Shown: positions 42,776-53,546 of the stretch, piece by piece
Position numbering within the stretch: position 1 is the stretch's first letter
Layout: the number at the start of each line of letters is the position of its first letter
Assembly (NCBI GenBank): GCA_004346645.1
Contig: SMDA01000003.1
Span: 310,001 to 374,000, forward strand
From: Gulbenkiania mobilis
GTDB taxonomy: Bacteria; Pseudomonadota; Gammaproteobacteria; Burkholderiales; Chromobacteriaceae
Direction of reading: 5' to 3'
DNA: 64,000 nt
Translations under genes and position numbers: made by a program
Notes under the pieces: model-generated
The model's input: the letters and a program-made list of their open reading frames with translations, nothing else
Told to the model about the DNA's origin: nothing
The model's database searches: none

Positions 42776-44128
42776 ATGCTTGACAACCTGACCTCACGCC
42801 TCTCGGGCGTGATCAAAGAGCTGCGCGGCCAGGCGCGGCTGACCGAAACCAACATCCAGGACGCCATGCGCGAGGTGCGCATGGCGCTGCTCGAAGCCGA
42901 CGTGGCCCTGCCGGTGGTGAAGGCATTCATCAGCCAGGTGAAGGAGCGCGCCCTCGGCCAGGAAGTCATGGGCAGCCTCACGCCGGGGCAGGCACTGATC
43001 GGCGTGGTGAACGACGAACTGACGCGCCTGATGGGCGAGAAGAACGACGCGCTCAACCTGTCGGCCGTTCCGCCTGCTGTAGTGCTGATGGCTGGCCTGC
43101 AGGGTGCGGGCAAGACCACGACCGTGGGCAAGCTCTCCAAGCTGCTCAAGGAGACGCAGAAAAAGAAGGTGCTGGTGGTTTCGGCCGACGTTTACCGCCC
43201 GGCGGCCATCGAACAGCTGCGCCTGCTGGCCGAGCAGGTGGGGGTGGAGTGGTTCCCCTCCGATGGCCAGCAAAAGCCCGTGGACATCGCACGAGCCGCC
43301 ATCGACTACGCACGCCGGCATTACTTTGACGTGCTGATGGTGGACACCGCCGGTCGCCTCGCGATCGACGAGGCCATGATGGAGGAAATCAAGGCCCTGC
43401 ATGCCGCGGTACAACCGGTGGAAACCTTGTTTGTAGTGGATGCGATGCAGGGCCAGGATGCGGTGAACACCGCCCAGGCCTTCAACGAGGCCCTGCCGCT
43501 GACCGGCGTCATCCTTACCAAGATGGACGGCGACGCCCGCGGCGGTGCAGCGCTGTCGGTGCGCCACATCACCGGCAAGCCGATCAAGTTCATCGGGGTG
43601 GGCGAAAAGCTGACCGGTCTGGAACCCTTCTATCCGGACCGGATCGCCAGCCGCATCCTTGGCATGGGCGACGTGCTGTCGCTGATTGAGGACGTACAGA
43701 AGGGGCTGGACCAGGCCGAAGCGGCCAAGATGGCCAAGAAGCTCAAGTCGGGCAAGGGCTTCGACCTGGAGGACTTCAAGGCCCAGATGCAGCAGATGAA
43801 GAACATGGGCGGCATGTCCAGCCTGATGGAGAAGATGCCCGGTCAACTCGGCCAGCTGGCCAAGGGGGTGCAAGGCGCCGAGGCCGAGAAGGCCATGCGC
43901 CGCATTGAGGGCATCATCAATGCCATGACGCCCGAGGAGCGGCGCAAGCCCGAACTGATCAAGGCCAGCCGCAAGCGCCGGATCGCGGCGGGGTCGGGCG
44001 TCACCGTGCAGGAAGTGAACCGCCTCCTCAATCAGTTCGAGCAGACGCAGAAGATGATGAAGCAGTTTTCCAAAGGCGGCCTCACCAAGCTGATGCGCGG
44101 CATGAAGGGCATGCTGCCGGGAATGTGA
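42776..44128 (+). CDS. ffh: Signal recognition particle protein
   Basis: 450 residues. N and G domains: GTP-binding G1 GLQGAGKTTT (about residues 106-115), DTAGR and TKMDGDARGG. The methionine-rich M domain (from about 300) binds 4.5S RNA and signal peptides: GSGVTVQEVNRLLNQFEQTQKMMKQF. It sends nascent membrane proteins to FtsY. ATG at 42776-42778 with AAAGGTG upstream is preferred over one eight codons earlier. TAAAAT (42711-42716) is a possible -10. Confidence 0.97.
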   Translation: MLDNLTSRLSGVIKELRGQARLTETNIQDAMREVRMALLEADVALPVVKAFISQVKERALGQEVMGSLTPGQALIGVVNDELTRLMGEKNDALNLSAVPPAVVLMAGLQGAGKTTTVGKLSKLLKETQKKKVLVVSADVYRPAAIEQLRLLAEQVGVEWFPSDGQQKPVDIARAAIDYARRHYFDVLMVDTAGRLAIDEAMMEEIKALHAAVQPVETLFVVDAMQGQDAVNTAQAFNEALPLTGVILTKMDGDARGGAALSVRHITGKPIKFIGVGEKLTGLEPFYPDRIASRILGMGDVLSLIEDVQKGLDQAEAAKMAKKLKSGKGFDLEDFKAQMQQMKNMGGMSSLMEKMPGQLGQLAKGVQGAEAEKAMRRIEGIINAMTPEERRKPELIKASRKRRIAAGSGVTVQEVNRLLNQFEQTQKMMKQFSKGGLTKLMRGMKGMLPGM

Positions 44129-44138
44129 TCGACACCAG

Positions 44139-44155
44139 ACGGGCCATGGGCCCGT
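44139..44155 (+). terminator. Terminator after ffh
   Basis: ACGGGCC (44139-44145) pairs with GGCCCGT (44149-44155) and runs into TTTTTC. It is short but GC-rich. Confidence 0.8.
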
Positions 44156-44174
44156 TTTTCTTGCAGATGATGTC

Positions 44175-45077
44175 ATGACCTACGATGTGACCGTACTGAC
44201 CGACCGGCGCTGGGTGCGCGAGGACGAAAACGACTGGTACAGCCGGCAGCTGCACACCGAGGACCGGCTAGTGCTGGAGGCGCTGCAACGGGCCGGCCTG
44301 CGCGCTGCGCGCCGCGCGTGGGACGACCCGGACTTCGACTGGAACACCACCCACGCTGCCCTCTTCCGCACCACTTGGGACTACTTCGACCGCTTCGCCG
44401 AGTTCTCTCCCTGGCTGGACAAGGTTGGCCGAAGCATACGGCTCTTCAATGAGGCCGCCCTGATCCGCTGGAACATCGATAAGCATTATCTGGGCGCCCT
44501 GGCAGAGTCTGGCATCAACACCGTCCCCACGTACTTCGTCGAGCGCGGCGACCCGCGTTCGCTGCTGAACGTGACGGCTGCGCTGGGCTGGGAAGATCTC
44601 ATCCTCAAGCCGGCGGTGTCCGGAGCCGCCCGGCACACCTATCGTTTTGCCCACACCGAGACCGAAACACTGGAATGCACCTTCGGCGACCTGGTCGAGG
44701 CGGAAGCAATGATGCTGCAACCCTTCCAAGCGCAGGTGCTGGAGGCCGGCGAATTGTCGCTGATGGTGATCGATGGCAAGGTCACCCACGCCATCCGCAA
44801 GACACCGAAAAAGGGGGACTTTCGCGTGCAGGACGACCACGGCGGCAGTGTGCACCAACACACGCCTTCCGCGGAGGAAGCGCGTTTTGCCGAGGCCGCC
44901 GTGGCAGCCGTTCCCTTCGACGTGCTGTACGCGCGTGTGGATCTCGTACGCGACAACGCTGGCCAGCTGGCCATCATGGAACTGGAAATGATCGAACCCG
45001 AACTCTTCTTCCGGTTCTGTCCGGAGGCGGCAGACAGACTGGCGCACGGGCTGGCCCACCGGCTGGCCCGGCACTGA
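44175..45077 (+). CDS. ATP-grasp ligase of unknown substrate (RimK/glutathione synthetase-like)
   Basis: 300 residues. Visible features are ALIRWNIDKHYLGALAESGINTVPTYF (start of the ATP-grasp fold), DLILKPAVSGAARHTYRFA with the ATP-binding Lys, MLQPFQAQVLEAGELSLMVIDGKVTHAIRKTPKKGDFRVQDDHGGS, and the metal-binding VLYARVDLVRDNAGQLAIMELEMIEPELFF. These fit COG0189-type ligases that join an amine to a carboxylate. The substrate is unknown. It lies between the ffh terminator and purB. Confidence 0.82.
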   Translation: MTYDVTVLTDRRWVREDENDWYSRQLHTEDRLVLEALQRAGLRAARRAWDDPDFDWNTTHAALFRTTWDYFDRFAEFSPWLDKVGRSIRLFNEAALIRWNIDKHYLGALAESGINTVPTYFVERGDPRSLLNVTAALGWEDLILKPAVSGAARHTYRFAHTETETLECTFGDLVEAEAMMLQPFQAQVLEAGELSLMVIDGKVTHAIRKTPKKGDFRVQDDHGGSVHQHTPSAEEARFAEAAVAAVPFDVLYARVDLVRDNAGQLAIMELEMIEPELFFRFCPEAADRLAHGLAHRLARH

Positions 45078-45100
45078 CCCCCCTTTTCGTTTTTTCGTAG

Positions 45101-46513
<1,413 letters not shown>

Positions 46514-46538
46514 AGGGCAGGTGCGGTTCGTTCAGACG

Positions 46539-46560
46539 AAACCCCGGCGTGCCGGGGTTT
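46539..46560 (+). terminator. Terminator after purB
   Basis: AAACCCCGGC (46539-46548) pairs with GCCGGGGTTT (46551-46560) and is followed by TT. Confidence 0.88.
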
Positions 46561-46605
46561 TTCATTGGCTGTTGCAGGGCTTGCCAGCAAGGAAGGCAAA
46601 AAAAA

Positions 46606-46632
46606 GCCTGTCCGGCACAAAGGCTGGACAGG
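46606..46632 (-). terminator. Second terminator after initiator tRNA gene
   Basis: GCCTGTCC (46606-46613) pairs with GGACAGGC (46625-46632); on the minus strand eight T residues follow directly. It backs up the stem at 46662-46695. Confidence 0.85.
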
Positions 46633-46661
46633 CGGGATGACTTGAAGGCTGAAACAGGCAA

Positions 46662-46695
46662 AAATCAAGGCCACGCATCAGCGTGGCCTTGATTT
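46662..46695 (-). terminator. First terminator after initiator tRNA gene
   Basis: A perfect 15-bp stem (46662-46676 with 46681-46695) with an ATCA loop starts 35 bases after the tRNA 3' end and is followed by TTGCC after an internal TTTTT. Confidence 0.85.
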
Positions 46696-46729
46696 GTATT
46701 CGTGGTGCCAGGCACCGCTCTGAGAGGAC

Positions 46730-46806
<77 letters not shown>

Positions 46807-46824
46807 TCCGTTTCAGAGATTTGA

Positions 46825-46853
46825 ATTATACGGATGACCCCTAGGGTCGTCAA
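46825..46853 (-). promoter_or_regulatory. Strong sigma-70 promoter of the tRNA gene
   Basis: TTGACG (46848-46853) and a perfect TATAAT (46825-46830), 17 bases apart on the minus strand. The spacer holds a perfect dyad GACCC-CTA-GGGTC (46836-46848). The expected start is about 12 bases before the tRNA. Confidence 0.88.
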
Positions 46854-46905
46854 CACTTTGTTTCATCTTTTTTGCAATGGTCGCTCACCCGTACCCGGTG
46901 GTGTG

Positions 46906-47727
46906 TCACGACTGCCACGTCACCCATCCGAAATGGCCGGTGAGAAGGATCAGCACGCCAAAGACGATGCGGTACCAGCCAAAGGCTTCAAAGGTATGCT
47001 GGGAGACGTAACGGATCAGTCCGCGTACCGCGAAGAAGGCACTGACGAAGGCAGCAGCAAAGCCTACGGCGAACACCGGCAGGTCGGCCGAAGAGAACAG
47101 CGCCCAGTTCTTGTAGACATCGTAGACGGTGGCGGCAAACATCATCGGTACGGCAAGGAAGAAGGAAAACTCGGCCGCTGTCCTGCGGTCCAGCCCTGAG
47201 AGCATGCCGCCGATGATGGTCGCCCCCGAACGGGAGGTACCGGGCACCAGCGCCGCAATCTGGGCAATGCCGACCTTTAATGCGTCTTTCCAGGTCATGT
47301 CGTCGACGGAATGCACCCTTGCCACCCAGGTCTTGCGTTCCACCATCAGCAGGATCACCCCGCCGACGATCAGCGCCATGGCCACACTCGGCGCATTGAA
47401 AAGATGGGCCTTGATCGCCTTGATGAACAGGAAACCGCACAGGGCGGCAGGGAGAAAGGCCACGAACAGGTTGAACACGAACCGGTTGGCCTGAGGATCG
47501 CGGCCGATGCCGGCGGCCGCTGACAGAAAGCGCGCGCGGTACTCCCACAGCACAGCCAGGATAGCCCCGAGCTGGATCACCACCTCGAACACCTTTCCAC
47601 TATCACTGTTGAACCCGATCAGGTCCCCCACGACGATCAGATGCCCGGTACTGGAAATGGGAAAAAACTCGGTTAATCCTTCGACGATCCCCAGCAACAA
47701 TGCCTTGGCCAGCAGCAATACGTCCAC
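46906..47727 (-). CDS. uppP: Undecaprenyl-diphosphate phosphatase
   Basis: 273 residues with about eight membrane segments. It recycles the lipid carrier of cell-wall synthesis and gives bacitracin resistance. Catalytic motifs are [24 protein letters not shown] (about 16-39) and [20 protein letters not shown] (about 159-178). It may serve the O-antigen sugar genes at the far right as well as peptidoglycan. Confidence 0.96.
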   Translation of the reverse strand: MDVLLLAKALLLGIVEGLTEFFPISSTGHLIVVGDLIGFNSDSGKVFEVVIQLGAILAVLWEYRARFLSAAAGIGRDPQANRFVFNLFVAFLPAALCGFLFIKAIKAHLFNAPSVAMALIVGGVILLMVERKTWVARVHSVDDMTWKDALKVGIAQIAALVPGTSRSGATIIGGMLSGLDRRTAAEFSFFLAVPMMFAATVYDVYKNWALFSSADLPVFAVGFAAAFVSAFFAVRGLIRYVSQHTFEAFGWYRIVFGVLILLTGHFGWVTWQS

Positions 47728-47758
47728 AACCCATCCTTTTTCTTTTTGATGTCAAAAA

Positions 47759-47782
47759 CAAAGGCAGCCCGGGCTGCCTTTG
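47759..47782 (-). terminator. Terminator after dsbA
   Basis: CAAAGGCAGCCC and GGGCTGCCTTTG are adjacent perfect complements (47759-47782), followed on the minus strand by TTTTTG. Confidence 0.85.
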
Positions 47783-47806
47783 CGGTATATGCCCGTATCC
47801 GGGCGC

Positions 47807-48439
47807 TTACTTGGCCAAGCCCTCCTTACGGGCTTTGACGATCAGCTCGTCAACTACCTGCAGCAGCCGCTCGGGCGCAGCAGCCATGGTGGCGTATTTG
47901 CCAGCCACAACGATGGTCGGCGTACCCTCGATGCCGTAATCACGGGTCATCTTGGTGGCACGCGTCACCTGCGCATTGGTACCAAAGGACTGGTACACCT
48001 GCATAAAGCGCGCCACATCGATGCCCTGCCGGCCTTTCAGCCAGCCGGTCAGCACCTTTTCATCCCCGAGGTTGATCTTCTGCTGCATGACCGCATCGAA
48101 GACCGGGCGATGCAGAGTGGCCTGCGCGCCAGTGGTGTTAAGGGTGGCAAACAGGCGGGCAAAGCCTTCCATCGGCTTCTCCCACACGATTTGCTCGCGG
48201 CGGAAGCTCACGTCGGCAGGGAGGCGTTTTTCCCAGGAGGCGAGGAAGGGCTCCAGGTGATAGCAATGAATGCAGGTGTAGGAGAAGAACTCGATCACCT
48301 CCACCTTGCCTTTAGCGGCCGAGGGCTGGGGATTGGCCAGCACGGTGTAATCCTTGTTCAGCACAATGGCGGCCTGCGCAAGGCCTGCCGTTGCAACCAT
48401 CACTGCCGCCAGTGCGGCTTTCTTGAAATTCCAGTTCAT
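47807..48439 (-). CDS. dsbA: Thiol:disulfide interchange protein DsbA
   Basis: 210 residues. The signal peptide ends VATAGLAQA before AIVLNKDYTVL. The thioredoxin fold has the active site CIHC in EFFSYTCIHCYHLEP (about residues 57-60) and the cis-Pro in YGIEGTPTIVVAGKY. It puts disulfides into exported proteins; in Neisseria DsbA supports pilus and competence proteins. ATG at 48437-48439 has GGGAGAG directly upstream. Confidence 0.95.
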   Translation of the reverse strand: MNWNFKKAALAAVMVATAGLAQAAIVLNKDYTVLANPQPSAAKGKVEVIEFFSYTCIHCYHLEPFLASWEKRLPADVSFRREQIVWEKPMEGFARLFATLNTTGAQATLHRPVFDAVMQQKINLGDEKVLTGWLKGRQGIDVARFMQVYQSFGTNAQVTRATKMTRDYGIEGTPTIVVAGKYATMAAAPERLLQVVDELIVKARKEGLAK

Positions 48440-48455
48440 CGACTCTCCCGGCTTC

Positions 48456-49172
48456 TTATTTGACGACAGTGGCACTGATGCCGTTTTGCTTGAGCTGGGC
48501 GCGCACGCGCTCCATGTCTTCCTGGGAGCCGAAGGGGCCCACGCGGACCCTGTGGATCAGCCCCTTCTCGGGCAGTTCCACCGACTGGATGCGGGCCTCG
48601 ACCCCCAGCAGCGCCAGCTTGGCCTTCAGGTTGTCGGCCTCGTCCTCATGCTGGAACGCGCCCAGCTGCAGCAGCCAGCGTTGGGCAGCCGGCGCGGGGG
48701 AAGGTTCCTTCTTGGCAGGCTCCGGCGAGGCGTCGATCTGGCCGGGCAGAATCTTGTAGAAATCGAAGCGCTGCCCGTCGGCCCCGCTGGCTTCTTTCTG
48801 GGGCGCGGGCGTCACAGGCTTGGTCGCCGGGGTGGCGGGAGGGGGAGCGGGCGTATCCAGGTTGGCCGAAGCGGCAGAAGAAGGCGGCAAGGCCGCGACC
48901 GGTGGGGCATCTTCGATGCGCGGCCCCGGCTGCAGCACCTCCGGTGGGGCCTCGGAGGCCGCCCCGCGACGCTCCAGCTTCTGCAGGTTGGTGAAGGGGG
49001 TGCCAGAGCGGTTGAGGTACATGGCGATGCCTACGGCCACCGCCACACCGATGATGAGGCCGATCATCAGCCCGGTCATCAGGTTGCCCCCGCTCCTGCT
49101 CTTGGGCTTGCCGGCGGTCCGGCTGCGGGCAGCGGCCGGACGGGCGCTGCCTTTTACATCTCGTGTTGCCAT
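48456..49172 (-). CDS. SPOR-domain membrane protein, FtsN-like
   Basis: 238 residues. A short basic cytoplasmic N-terminus, one membrane span (about residues 32-52, LMTGLMIGLIIGVAVAVGIAM), a long Pro/Ala-rich periplasmic linker, and a C-terminal SPOR domain (about 163-238, WLLQLGAFQHEDEADNLKAKLALLG). SPOR domains bind denuded septal peptidoglycan, so a role at division is likely. It is 16 bases before dsbA, the usual beta-proteobacterial pair. Confidence 0.88.
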   Translation of the reverse strand: MATRDVKGSARPAAARSRTAGKPKSRSGGNLMTGLMIGLIIGVAVAVGIAMYLNRSGTPFTNLQKLERRGAASEAPPEVLQPGPRIEDAPPVAALPPSSAASANLDTPAPPPATPATKPVTPAPQKEASGADGQRFDFYKILPGQIDASPEPAKKEPSPAPAAQRWLLQLGAFQHEDEADNLKAKLALLGVEARIQSVELPEKGLIHRVRVGPFGSQEDMERVRAQLKQNGISATVVK

Positions 49173-49225
49173 ATGTGAATACCGCTGAATGCTGTGTGAT
49201 GGTTAACGACCCCGTAAGCAGGGTT

Positions 49226-50728
49226 CTATTTGTCCGGCAGGCCGGCGCGTCGCAACTGGACGGCCTGCAAAATGGTGGTCCGGTCTATGGTGGTCGCCCC
49301 GGCAAGGTCTGCCAGGGTGCGGGCCACCCGCAAGATACGATGATAGCTGCGGGCAGACAAGCTGAGCCGTTCTACCACCTGCGCCAGCGTGAACAGTGCG
49401 GCCTCTTCGGCCAACCCATGATGTTCTACCTCTGCGCCGCTTAGGGCTGCGTTCGGCTTTCCCTGACGGTCCAGCTGCCGTTGCCGCGCTTGGGCGACCC
49501 GGGCACGCACCTGTTCGCTGCCCTCTCCCGGCCGGCTGTCCTTCAGTTCGGCGGCCGTCAGCGACGGGACTTCGACATGCAGGTCGATACGGTCCAGAAG
49601 CGGGCCCGAGATTTTACCGCGATATCGCTGAACCTGCTCGGGCGTACAGCAGCAACGGCCGGAAGGGTGGCCAAGATAGCCACACGGGCACGGGTTCATT
49701 GCGGCCACCAGCTGGAACCGGGCTGGGAAGCTGGCCTGATGGGTGGCACGCGAGATATGGATCACCCCGCTTTCGATCGGCTCGCGCAGCACCTCCAGCA
49801 CCTTGCGGTCGAATTCAGGCAGTTCATCCAGGAAGAGGACACCATGATGCGCAAGGCTGATTTCGCCCGGACGGGGTGGACTGCCACCCCCGACCAGGGC
49901 CACGGCCGAAGCAGTGTGGTGCGGCGAGCGGAAGGCACGCACGCCCCAAGGGCTGGGCTCTGCCGGCTGGCCGGCCAACGAGCGCAAGGCAGCGCTCTCC
50001 AGCGCCTCCTCCTCGGTCATGGGAGGCAGCAGGCCAGGCAGTCGGCTGGCGAGCATCGACTTGCCGGTTCCAGGCGGCCCCATCAGCAACAGGCTGTGTC
50101 CGCCAGCCGCCGCGACTTCCAGAGCGAAGCGTGCGCCAGGCTGGCCCCGCACGTCGGCCAGATCGGGCATGGACTGAATCATGTCCGCCTTGAGCGGGGC
50201 AGCATACTCCAAGGCGTGCAATCCGTTCAGATGGGCCGCCACGGCGCACAGGTCCGTGGCCTCGTACACGGTGGCGGATGCCATGCGGGCGGCCTCTCCG
50301 GCACTTGTCGGAGGAAGGATAAAGGCACGACCGTCCCGCGCAGCCTGCCATACCATGGCCAGCGCGCCCCGCACCGGACGCAACGTGCCGTCCAGAGCGA
50401 GCTCGCCGGCCATTTCGTAGGCAGACAGACCCTCGCCACGCACCTGACCGCTGGCTACGAGGATGCCCAGGGCGATGGGCAGATCGAAACGGCCAGAGTC
50501 CTTGGGTAGGTCGGCCGGCGCCAGATTCACCGTGATCTTACGGGCAGGAAACTCGAAGCCCGAGGTGGAGATGGCCGCGCGTACCCGATCGCGGCTTTCC
50601 TTCACTTCGGTATCGGCCAGGCCGACGATATTGAAGGCGGGTAGACCGTTGGCCAGATGGACTTCCACGGTAACCGCCGGGGCAGCCATTCCGGCCAACC
50701 CACGGCTCAGGATACGCGCCAGCGCCAT
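49226..50728 (-). CDS. comM: ComM/YifB-family Mg-chelatase-like ATPase
   Basis: 500 residues. An N-terminal ChlI-type domain (SRGLAGMAAPAVTVEVHLANGLPAFNIVGLADTEVKESRDRV), an AAA+ core with Walker A LLLMGPPGTGKSMLASRLPG (about residues 212-231), Walker B VLFLDELPEF, and a cysteine cluster CPCGYLG-CCCTP near residue 350. ComM is a hexameric helicase that moves branches when incoming DNA recombines during transformation. Its presence fits the uptake repeats. It is 12 bases after ubiK. Confidence 0.94.
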   Translation of the reverse strand: MALARILSRGLAGMAAPAVTVEVHLANGLPAFNIVGLADTEVKESRDRVRAAISTSGFEFPARKITVNLAPADLPKDSGRFDLPIALGILVASGQVRGEGLSAYEMAGELALDGTLRPVRGALAMVWQAARDGRAFILPPTSAGEAARMASATVYEATDLCAVAAHLNGLHALEYAAPLKADMIQSMPDLADVRGQPGARFALEVAAAGGHSLLLMGPPGTGKSMLASRLPGLLPPMTEEEALESAALRSLAGQPAEPSPWGVRAFRSPHHTASAVALVGGGSPPRPGEISLAHHGVLFLDELPEFDRKVLEVLREPIESGVIHISRATHQASFPARFQLVAAMNPCPCGYLGHPSGRCCCTPEQVQRYRGKISGPLLDRIDLHVEVPSLTAAELKDSRPGEGSEQVRARVAQARQRQLDRQGKPNAALSGAEVEHHGLAEEAALFTLAQVVERLSLSARSYHRILRVARTLADLAGATTIDRTTILQAVQLRRAGLPDK

Positions 50729-50740
50729 GACAGGACCGGA

Positions 50741-51028
50741 TCAGGAATGGCCTTGGCTAGCCTGGGCTTCCACCAGCTCTTCGGCGCGCGCCGGAGAGAG
50801 CTCGGCCTCCAGCTTGGCAAGACGGACTTCCAGCAGCATCAGCTGTTCTCGCGTACGGGCCAGCACCTCCTGTTGGACGTCGAATTCCTCGCGGGTGACC
50901 AGATCCAGCCGGGAGAAGGTGGACGCCATCATGGCCTTCACATTCTTTTCGATGTCGCGGGCGGGGCTGGCTGCGATGGTATCGCTGATCTTGGCGCTGA
51001 TTTCCTCGAACAGTTTCTGGCTAAGCAT
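50741..51028 (-). CDS. ubiK: Ubiquinone synthesis accessory factor UbiK (BMFP)
   Basis: 95 residues. Formerly YqiC. MLSQKLFEEISAKISDTIAASPARDIEKNVKAMM forms an amphipathic N-terminal region, and TREEFDVQQEVLARTREQLMLLEVRLAKLEAEL a C-terminal coiled coil. It helps UbiJ in oxygen-dependent ubiquinone synthesis. AGGAGG directly before ATG (51026-51028) fixes the start; the longer frame is rejected. Confidence 0.9.
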   Translation of the reverse strand: MLSQKLFEEISAKISDTIAASPARDIEKNVKAMMASTFSRLDLVTREEFDVQQEVLARTREQLMLLEVRLAKLEAELSPARAEELVEAQASQGHS

Positions 51029-51071
51029 GGTGTTCCTCCTGGAGTTGGGTCGCGCGATGCGATGAGTGTAG

Positions 51072-51626
<555 letters not shown>

Positions 51627-51660
51627 GCGGATACAAGAACGATATCAGGGGAACACAGAG

Positions 51661-52968
51661 ATGAAGAAACTGGCTTACCTGGCGCCTGCGGCGCTATCGA
51701 TGGCCCTGCCGGCTGTAGCGGCCGGCCCGACCGGACCCACGCTGGTGGATGCCTCCGCCGTCAGTGCAGGTGACACCGCCTGGATGCTCACCTCCACCGC
51801 ACTGGTCCTATTCATGACCATTCCCGGCCTGGCGCTCTTCTATGGGGGCATGGTGCGAAAGAAGAACGTACTGGCCACGTTGATGCAGAGCTTCGCCATC
51901 TGCGCGCTGATGACGGTGCTGTGGACGGTGGCCGGCTACAGCCTGGCGTTCACACCGGGCAATGCCTGGATCGGCGGCACCGATCGTCTGCTGCTCGAAG
52001 GCCTCGCCTACCTCAAGGATACGGCCAAGCTGACCGTGCATCCGCTTGCGGGCACGATTCCCGAGTCGGTCTTCATGATGTTCCAGATGACTTTCGCCAT
52101 CATCACACCGGCCTTGATCACCGGGGCTTTTGCCGAGCGCATGAAGTTCTCGTCGATGATGGTGTTCATGGCGCTGTGGTCTTTCCTGGTCTATGTCCCG
52201 GTGGCGCACTGGGTCTGGGCACCAGGCGGCTGGATGGCGGACAAGGGCGTGCTGGATTTCGCTGGTGGTACGGTTGTGCACATCAATGCCGGGATCGCCG
52301 GGCTGGTGGCAGCCCTGGTGCTGGGCAAGCGCGTAGGCTTCGGCCGGGAAGCGATGCCGCCGCATAACCTGATCCTGACGCTGATCGGTGCGTCGATGCT
52401 GTGGGTGGGTTGGTTCGGCTTCAATGCCGGCTCCGCCGTGGCCGCAGACGGCCGTGCCGGGATGGCGATGATGGTGACGCAGATCGCAACCGGCATGGCG
52501 GCGCTCGCCTGGATGGCAGCGGAGTGGCTCGCCAAGGGCAAGCCCTCGGTGCTGGGGATTGCCTCGGGAGCGGTTGCCGGGCTGGTGGCCATCACTCCCG
52601 CAGCCGGCTTCGTAGACGCAAAGGGTGCACTGGCGATCGGGCTTGTGGCGGGCGTGGTGTGCTACTGGGGCGCGACCGGACTGAAACATGCCCTGGGTTA
52701 CGACGACTCGCTGGATGCCTTCGGGGTCCACGGCGTAGGCGGCATCGTCGGCGCGCTCCTGACGGGTGTGTTCGCGGTCAAGGACATCGGCGGCGTTGAT
52801 GGCAGTCTGCTTACCCAGGCCATTGGCGTGGGCGCTACAGTGGTCTACTGCGGCGTGGTCACCTTCGTGCTGCTAAAGCTGATCGATCTGGTGATGGGTC
52901 TGCGGGTCAGCGAGGAAGAAGAGCGCGAAGGGCTGGACGTGGTGCTGCACGGCGAGCGCGTCGAATAA
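51661..52968 (+). CDS. amtB: Ammonium transporter
   Basis: 435 residues. A signal peptide (to about residue 21, PAVAAGPTG) and 11 membrane segments. FYGGMVRKKNVLATLMQSF and the family signature DFAGGTVVHINAGIAGLVAALVLG contain the first of the twin pore His; FGVHGVGGIVGALLTGVFA holds the second. It begins 34 bases after glnK and shares its promoter. It takes up ammonium when nitrogen is short. Confidence 0.97.
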   Translation: MKKLAYLAPAALSMALPAVAAGPTGPTLVDASAVSAGDTAWMLTSTALVLFMTIPGLALFYGGMVRKKNVLATLMQSFAICALMTVLWTVAGYSLAFTPGNAWIGGTDRLLLEGLAYLKDTAKLTVHPLAGTIPESVFMMFQMTFAIITPALITGAFAERMKFSSMMVFMALWSFLVYVPVAHWVWAPGGWMADKGVLDFAGGTVVHINAGIAGLVAALVLGKRVGFGREAMPPHNLILTLIGASMLWVGWFGFNAGSAVAADGRAGMAMMVTQIATGMAALAWMAAEWLAKGKPSVLGIASGAVAGLVAITPAAGFVDAKGALAIGLVAGVVCYWGATGLKHALGYDDSLDAFGVHGVGGIVGALLTGVFAVKDIGGVDGSLLTQAIGVGATVVYCGVVTFVLLKLIDLVMGLRVSEEEEREGLDVVLHGERVE

Positions 52969-52998
52969 AACGGTTTTCTTGTTGTGGTAAGGGACTTA

Positions 52999-53022
52999 CG
53001 GGCGCTTCGGCGCCCGCTTTTT
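52999..53022 (+). terminator. Terminator after amtB
   Basis: CGGGCGC (52999-53005), loop TTCG, GCGCCCG (53010-53016), then CTTTTTT. Confidence 0.92.
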
Positions 53023-53040
53023 TCCTCGCACCTCCCCAGC

Positions 53041-53080
53041 ACAAAAAAGGTTGGCCGAAGACTACGCTTCGGCCAACCTT
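53041..53080 (-). terminator. Inverted pair of the GTTGGCCGAA repeat serving as sspB terminator
   Basis: Two repeat copies pair as a perfect 14-bp stem (53047-53060 with 53067-53080) with a six-base loop. On the minus strand six T residues lie at the end of the stem (53042-53048 region), so it should end the sspA-sspB transcript. This is the clearest example of the repeat doubling as a terminator. Confidence 0.88.
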
Positions 53081-53109
53081 GCTGCTTTCTACGGCGGCTA
53101 AGGCAGCGC

Positions 53110-53532
53110 TTACTTCACCACGCGCAGATGGGGGCGCCCACCGGGACGGGGGGGCTCATCCTCAGGCTCTGTCGGCGGGGGCGCGTCCGGTACGGGTGCC
53201 GGACGGGCGGCCACGGGCTGTTTTTCCACCTCGAAGCCCATGCCCTCGCCGGTTTCCCGGGCAAAGATCGACACCACGTTGCCCACGGGTACCCAGATTT
53301 CACGGGATTGCCCCCCGAAACGGGCTGAGAAGGAAACCCAGTCGTTTTCGATCCGGAAGTCCTTGGTAGCGCCATAGCCCACGTTGAGCACGATCTCATT
53401 GTTCTGCACGTACTCGCGGGGCACGTCGGTATTTTCGTCCACCCACACCACCATGTAGGGGGTGTGTCCATTGTCGGTGCACCATTCGTGCAGGGCCCGC
53501 AGGAGGTAAGGCTTGGTACTCGTGGCGCTCAT
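53110..53532 (-). CDS. sspB: ClpXP protease specificity-enhancing factor SspB
   Basis: 140 residues. An N-terminal substrate-binding domain (STKPYLLRALHEWCTDNGHTPYMVVWVD, ENTDVPREYVQNNEIVLNVGYGAT, FSARFGGQSREIWVPVGNVVSIFARETGEGMGF) binds ssrA tags, and the flexible tail ends HLRVVK, the ClpX-binding motif. It hands ssrA-tagged proteins to ClpXP. ATG at 53530-53532 gives the family start. It is 14 bases after sspA. Confidence 0.95.
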   Translation of the reverse strand: MSATSTKPYLLRALHEWCTDNGHTPYMVVWVDENTDVPREYVQNNEIVLNVGYGATKDFRIENDWVSFSARFGGQSREIWVPVGNVVSIFARETGEGMGFEVEKQPVAARPAPVPDAPPPTEPEDEPPRPGGRPHLRVVK

Positions 53533-53546
53533 GGCGAAGACTCCGT

